Source: Candidatus Methanomicula labiotermitis (GTDB lineage: Archaea; Thermoplasmatota; Thermoplasmata; Methanomassiliicoccales; Methanomethylophilaceae). Taken from it: DNA of 64,000 nucleotides. The DNA lies in the NCBI GenBank assembly GCA_009780575.1, contig WQZU01000002.1:1-64000 (forward strand). Direction: 5' to 3'. The notes beneath the pieces were generated by a model. It was given only the letters and a program-made list of their open reading frames with translations, did not search any database and was not told the DNA's origin. Below, in pieces: positions 61,562-64,000 of the stretch (its first letter is position 1; each line of letters starts with the position of its first letter). Position numbers and translations under genes: made by a program.

Positions 61562-62191
61562 ATGAGCGCAGAAATGGACGCACTTATAGACATAGTTGTC
61601 AACGGGAAAATCAAAGAAGCAAAGGATGCAGCACAGAAGTGCCTTGATGCAGGTGTAGAACCGCAGATCATAATCTTCGAAGGGCTTTCAAAGGCAATGG
61701 CGATAGTTGGTGAAAAGTACGCGGCGAAGCAGTACTTCCTGCCGCAGGTTCTTCTGTCGGCGAACACACTTTATCAGGGTCTTAACCTCGTTCTGCCTCT
61801 CCTGAAAGGAAAGGGCGGAGCGAAAGGAACGGTCGTTCTCGCAGTGGTCGAGGGCGATGTCCACGACATCGGAAAGAACATCGTGAAAGCAATGCTCACC
61901 GGTCTCGGCCTTAACGTCATAGACATGGGCAAGGACGTACCGATAAAGGACATAATCGCAAAAGCGAAATCCGAGAAGGCGCAGATCATAGCGGAATCAA
62001 CGCTTATGACCCCGACGCTTGAGGGAATGAAAGAGACAGTGAAGATCCTCAAGGAAGAGGGCATGACCGCCAAGACGAAGCTCATGATCGGCGGCGGCGC
62101 GACATCACAGGAGTTCGCAACACAGATCGGTGCGGACGGATGGTCATACGACGCCGTTGAAGCAACGAAAGTCGCACAGAAATTCCTGTAA
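61562..62191 (+). CDS. methyltransferase corrinoid protein (MtbC/MttC/MtmC family)
   Basis: A 209-residue corrinoid protein: helical N-terminal domain (about 1-85) and Rossmann B12-binding domain (about 88-209) with the cobalt-ligand motif EGDVHDIGKNIV (His101) and GGGATSQEFA. It carries the methyl group between a substrate methyltransferase and a coenzyme M or tetrahydrofolate methyltransferase. The substrate (methylamine, methanol, methoxy compound) cannot be told without its partner, which is not directly adjacent. Start chosen from GGAGGAAAT; a longer frame from 61532 is less likely. Confidence 0.93.
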   Translation: MSAEMDALIDIVVNGKIKEAKDAAQKCLDAGVEPQIIIFEGLSKAMAIVGEKYAAKQYFLPQVLLSANTLYQGLNLVLPLLKGKGGAKGTVVLAVVEGDVHDIGKNIVKAMLTGLGLNVIDMGKDVPIKDIIAKAKSEKAQIIAESTLMTPTLEGMKETVKILKEEGMTAKTKLMIGGGATSQEFATQIGADGWSYDAVEATKVAQKFL

Positions 62192-62297
62192 ACGACAACA
62201 ACCAAACCTTTTACAATAACCCCTTTATTTTACGGATGCGGATGCTACTGTATCATTTCTTATTTTTCACCGAAACCGCGGTTCAGACGATCAAAAG

Positions 62298-62334
62298 TTA
62301 TACGGTATACTGTTTAAATAATTTATACGGTATA
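62298..62334 (+). promoter_or_regulatory. TATA box bracketed by two 12-bp repeats
   Basis: TTATACGGTATA occurs at 62298-62309 and again at 62323-62334, on either side of the TATA element TTTAAATA (62313-62320). The repeat itself is nearly palindromic (TATACGGTATA). The second copy lies between TATA and the start codon at 62343, which is itself at the predicted transcription start. A bound factor would block promoter access, so this looks like a double repressor site. Confidence 0.75.
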
Positions 62335-62342
62335 TTGGCACC

Positions 62343-64000
62343 ATGGCGCAAAGGTCCGAATTCGACGCATGGGTGCTGGAATGGATCACCGGCGAGAAAG
62401 CAAAAGGAAGAAAATGTTTCGATGTGAAGAAGTCCGGTAACTCCTATTACGTGTATTATCAGACAACGAGATACAATTCAGAGCTCAAAAAGCGGGAGAA
62501 GGTCAGCGGCTATCTGGGAAAATTGGTTCAGGGGATCGGTCTCGTGGAACCGGACCGACCGGAAGAATCGATGAAGGACGAGATATCCGTCGCCAGATAC
62601 GGACTCGGAATAGACACCGGAGGAACGTTCACGGATGCGGTTATAATAGACATCGACGACAATTCGGTAATCGCCAAAAGAAAATCGCCGACAACGCATC
62701 ATGATCTTTCGAAAGGACTGCACACATCCGTTGATTCGGTGTTCGAATCGTGTGATATAAAACCGGAGGACATCTCATTGGTGGGAATATCAACAACGCT
62801 GGCAACGAATTCGATCCTGGAAGGAGCGGGAGGAGAGGTCGGCCTCATCCTCATAGGATGGGATCCGATGGAACCGGTGAGTTTCGGCGAGAAGCACCAG
62901 GTGTTCATCAAAGGCGGATTCGACAGCAGAGGGCGCCCGGCAGAGCAGCTTGATGAGAAAGAAGTCCGCAAAGCGGTAAAGACCGTCAGTAAAGGAGTGA
63001 ACGCGATAGCGATATCGGGTCTTTTCTCAACGATGAACATATCGCAGGAAGTAAGGGTAAAAGAGATCGCCGCGGAGATGACTGGCCTTCCGACGGTTGC
63101 CGGTCATGAACTGTCGGCAACACTGGGCATAGACATCAGAACGGAGACCACGGTCCTCAATGCAAGACTGATCCCCGTGGTCAGCAAATTCTTCGACGAC
63201 GTAAGGAAAACGTTCACATCCAAAGGGATAACGGCGCCGATCATGGCGTACAAAGGCGACGGTTCGGTCATGGATCTGGACCAGGCGAAGATGTATCCGG
63301 TGGAAACGATCCTTTCGGGACCGGCCGCGAGCTCCGTCGGAGGAACAGCGCTGTCGGGGATCGAGAACTGCGCGATCATCGACATCGGCGGAACATCCAC
63401 GGACATAGCGATAATGGACGAAGGATTTCCGATGATACAGGAGGAAGGCGCAAACGTCGGCAAATGGAGGACGCGCGTGAAAGCGGTGGACATGTACACG
63501 GTCGCGCTCGGAGGGGATTCAAGGATCACGCTTCATAATTCAAAATTCACGATAGGCCCGGACCGCGTCACTCCGCTGGCGACGCTTGTGCAAAGGTATC
63601 CGCATGTTACCGAAAGAATAATGTTCAACGACCTCACCGATTACTATGTGGCATGCGATGATGAGGGCACATCCGTGATGACGGAAAGGGAGAAAAGGGT
63701 TTATGACGGGATGAAAGGAAAGGGACCGATGACGTCACTGGAGATACGCGATTCGACAAGCGGTCTCTGGACGGTGTCCGATGAACTCGCGTCCTTAACA
63801 AAAAAAGGCATCCTGGAAGCGTCGGAACTGACGCCGACGGATGTTATGATATACTTGAAAAAATTTGAACTGGGCGACCCGAAGGGCGCGGAGGCGGGAG
63901 TCCACGCGATATCGGAAAAACTTGGCATGACGACGAAGCAGGCGGCCATGATAATGTTCGAAGAGATCAAAATGAAGATCTCGGAAGCACTCATGACGAA
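62343..64000 (+). CDS. hydantoinase/oxoprolinase family protein, partial at the right edge
   Basis: The first 552 residues of a hydantoinase/oxoprolinase (HyuA-type) protein; no stop is reached. The ATPase motif GLGIDTGGTFTDAVII lies at about 88-103, and SGPAASSVGGTA and IDIGGTSTDIAI (about 340-365) follow. Residues about 1-62 form an unusual N-terminal extension (KSGNSYYVYYQTTRYNSELK ... VSGYLGKL) that resembles the N-terminal part of certain transposases as I remember them. Its position 150 bases after a corrinoid protein suggests an ATP-dependent role in corrinoid methyltransfer or activation of its substrate; this is inference. Predicted leaderless start under the double operator. Confidence 0.85.
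   Translation, partial: MAQRSEFDAWVLEWITGEKAKGRKCFDVKKSGNSYYVYYQTTRYNSELKKREKVSGYLGKLVQGIGLVEPDRPEESMKDEISVARYGLGIDTGGTFTDAVIIDIDDNSVIAKRKSPTTHHDLSKGLHTSVDSVFESCDIKPEDISLVGISTTLATNSILEGAGGEVGLILIGWDPMEPVSFGEKHQVFIKGGFDSRGRPAEQLDEKEVRKAVKTVSKGVNAIAISGLFSTMNISQEVRVKEIAAEMTGLPTVAGHELSATLGIDIRTETTVLNARLIPVVSKFFDDVRKTFTSKGITAPIMAYKGDGSVMDLDQAKMYPVETILSGPAASSVGGTALSGIENCAIIDIGGTSTDIAIMDEGFPMIQEEGANVGKWRTRVKAVDMYTVALGGDSRITLHNSKFTIGPDRVTPLATLVQRYPHVTERIMFNDLTDYYVACDDEGTSVMTEREKRVYDGMKGKGPMTSLEIRDSTSGLWTVSDELASLTKKGILEASELTPTDVMIYLKKFELGDPKGAEAGVHAISEKLGMTTKQAAMIMFEEIKMKISEALMT

Overview
The window is archaeal. It carries a uS13-uS4-uS11-RpoD operon, the PolD large subunit (DP2), an RNase P Rpp21 subunit, uL16/L10e, Dph2, RtcB, archaeal SepF, a mevalonate kinase, archaeal lipid genes and TATA-box promoters placed about 26 nt before many start codons. 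A MtxX/methanogenesis-marker-4 protein, a methyltransferase-type corrinoid protein, TGA-dominated stops with almost no TAG, bacterial-type SerRS and AMP-forming acetyl-CoA synthetase together suggest a methylotrophic methanogen of the Thermoplasmata, most likely Methanomassiliicoccales. That placement is inference, because no mcr, mtt/mtm or pyl gene lies in the window.

Layout. 1-2900 is accessory: a transposase-like tail, then a compact three-gene unit (surface protein with a toxin-like C-terminus, small acidic protein, secreted trypsin-like protease). 3300-6000 is the rpsM-rpsD-rpsK-rpoD operon, closed by a hairpin terminator; uS4 carries an in-frame 12-bp tandem repeat. 6000-14525 (minus) holds PolD large subunit, a NOG1-like GTPase and a 1347-residue membrane-anchored protein with a lamin-tail domain. 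14649-18518 is an isoprenoid/ether-lipid locus: tetraether-synthase-like radical SAM protein, ferredoxin and geranylgeranyl reductase, convergent with mevalonate kinase. 18515-27342 holds an aminotransferase, an HD protein, the first InlB-repeat surface protein, serS, a YhbY-type protein, rnp4 and an unknown gene.

27555-31662 groups uL16, dph2, mtxX and queD-queC-queE (7-deazaguanine precursor for archaeosine). 32228-36247 is a giant InlB-type repeat surface protein that shares its C-terminal module and 3' hairpin with the one at 22563. 36399-39555 (minus) is Fe-S biogenesis (sufC-sufB, Mrp/NBP35, a NifX-like protein). 39673-51712 is organised around CoA and 2-oxoacid metabolism: a CoA-transferase/GNAT fusion, an acyl-CoA ligase with its XRE-cupin regulator, a four-subunit 2-oxoacid:ferredoxin oxidoreductase preceded by a P-loop protein, and acs. 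An ATPase/nuclease-like DUF234 gene with a palindromic operator lies between. These genes fit acetate and branched-chain acid activation followed by ferredoxin-dependent carboxylation or decarboxylation.

51966-54087 (minus) is an uncharacterised three-gene membrane operon. 54267-61314 carries PUA protein, sepF, HD phosphohydrolase, rtcB, tRNA-His, argF, a DHH phosphoesterase and a calcineurin-type phosphoesterase. The window ends with a corrinoid protein and the first 552 codons of a hydantoinase/oxoprolinase-family protein whose promoter is bracketed by two 12-bp repeats.

All functions are read from motifs and remembered family features; no database search was possible. Start codons were chosen from Shine-Dalgarno matches, ATGA overlaps and TATA-to-start spacing.
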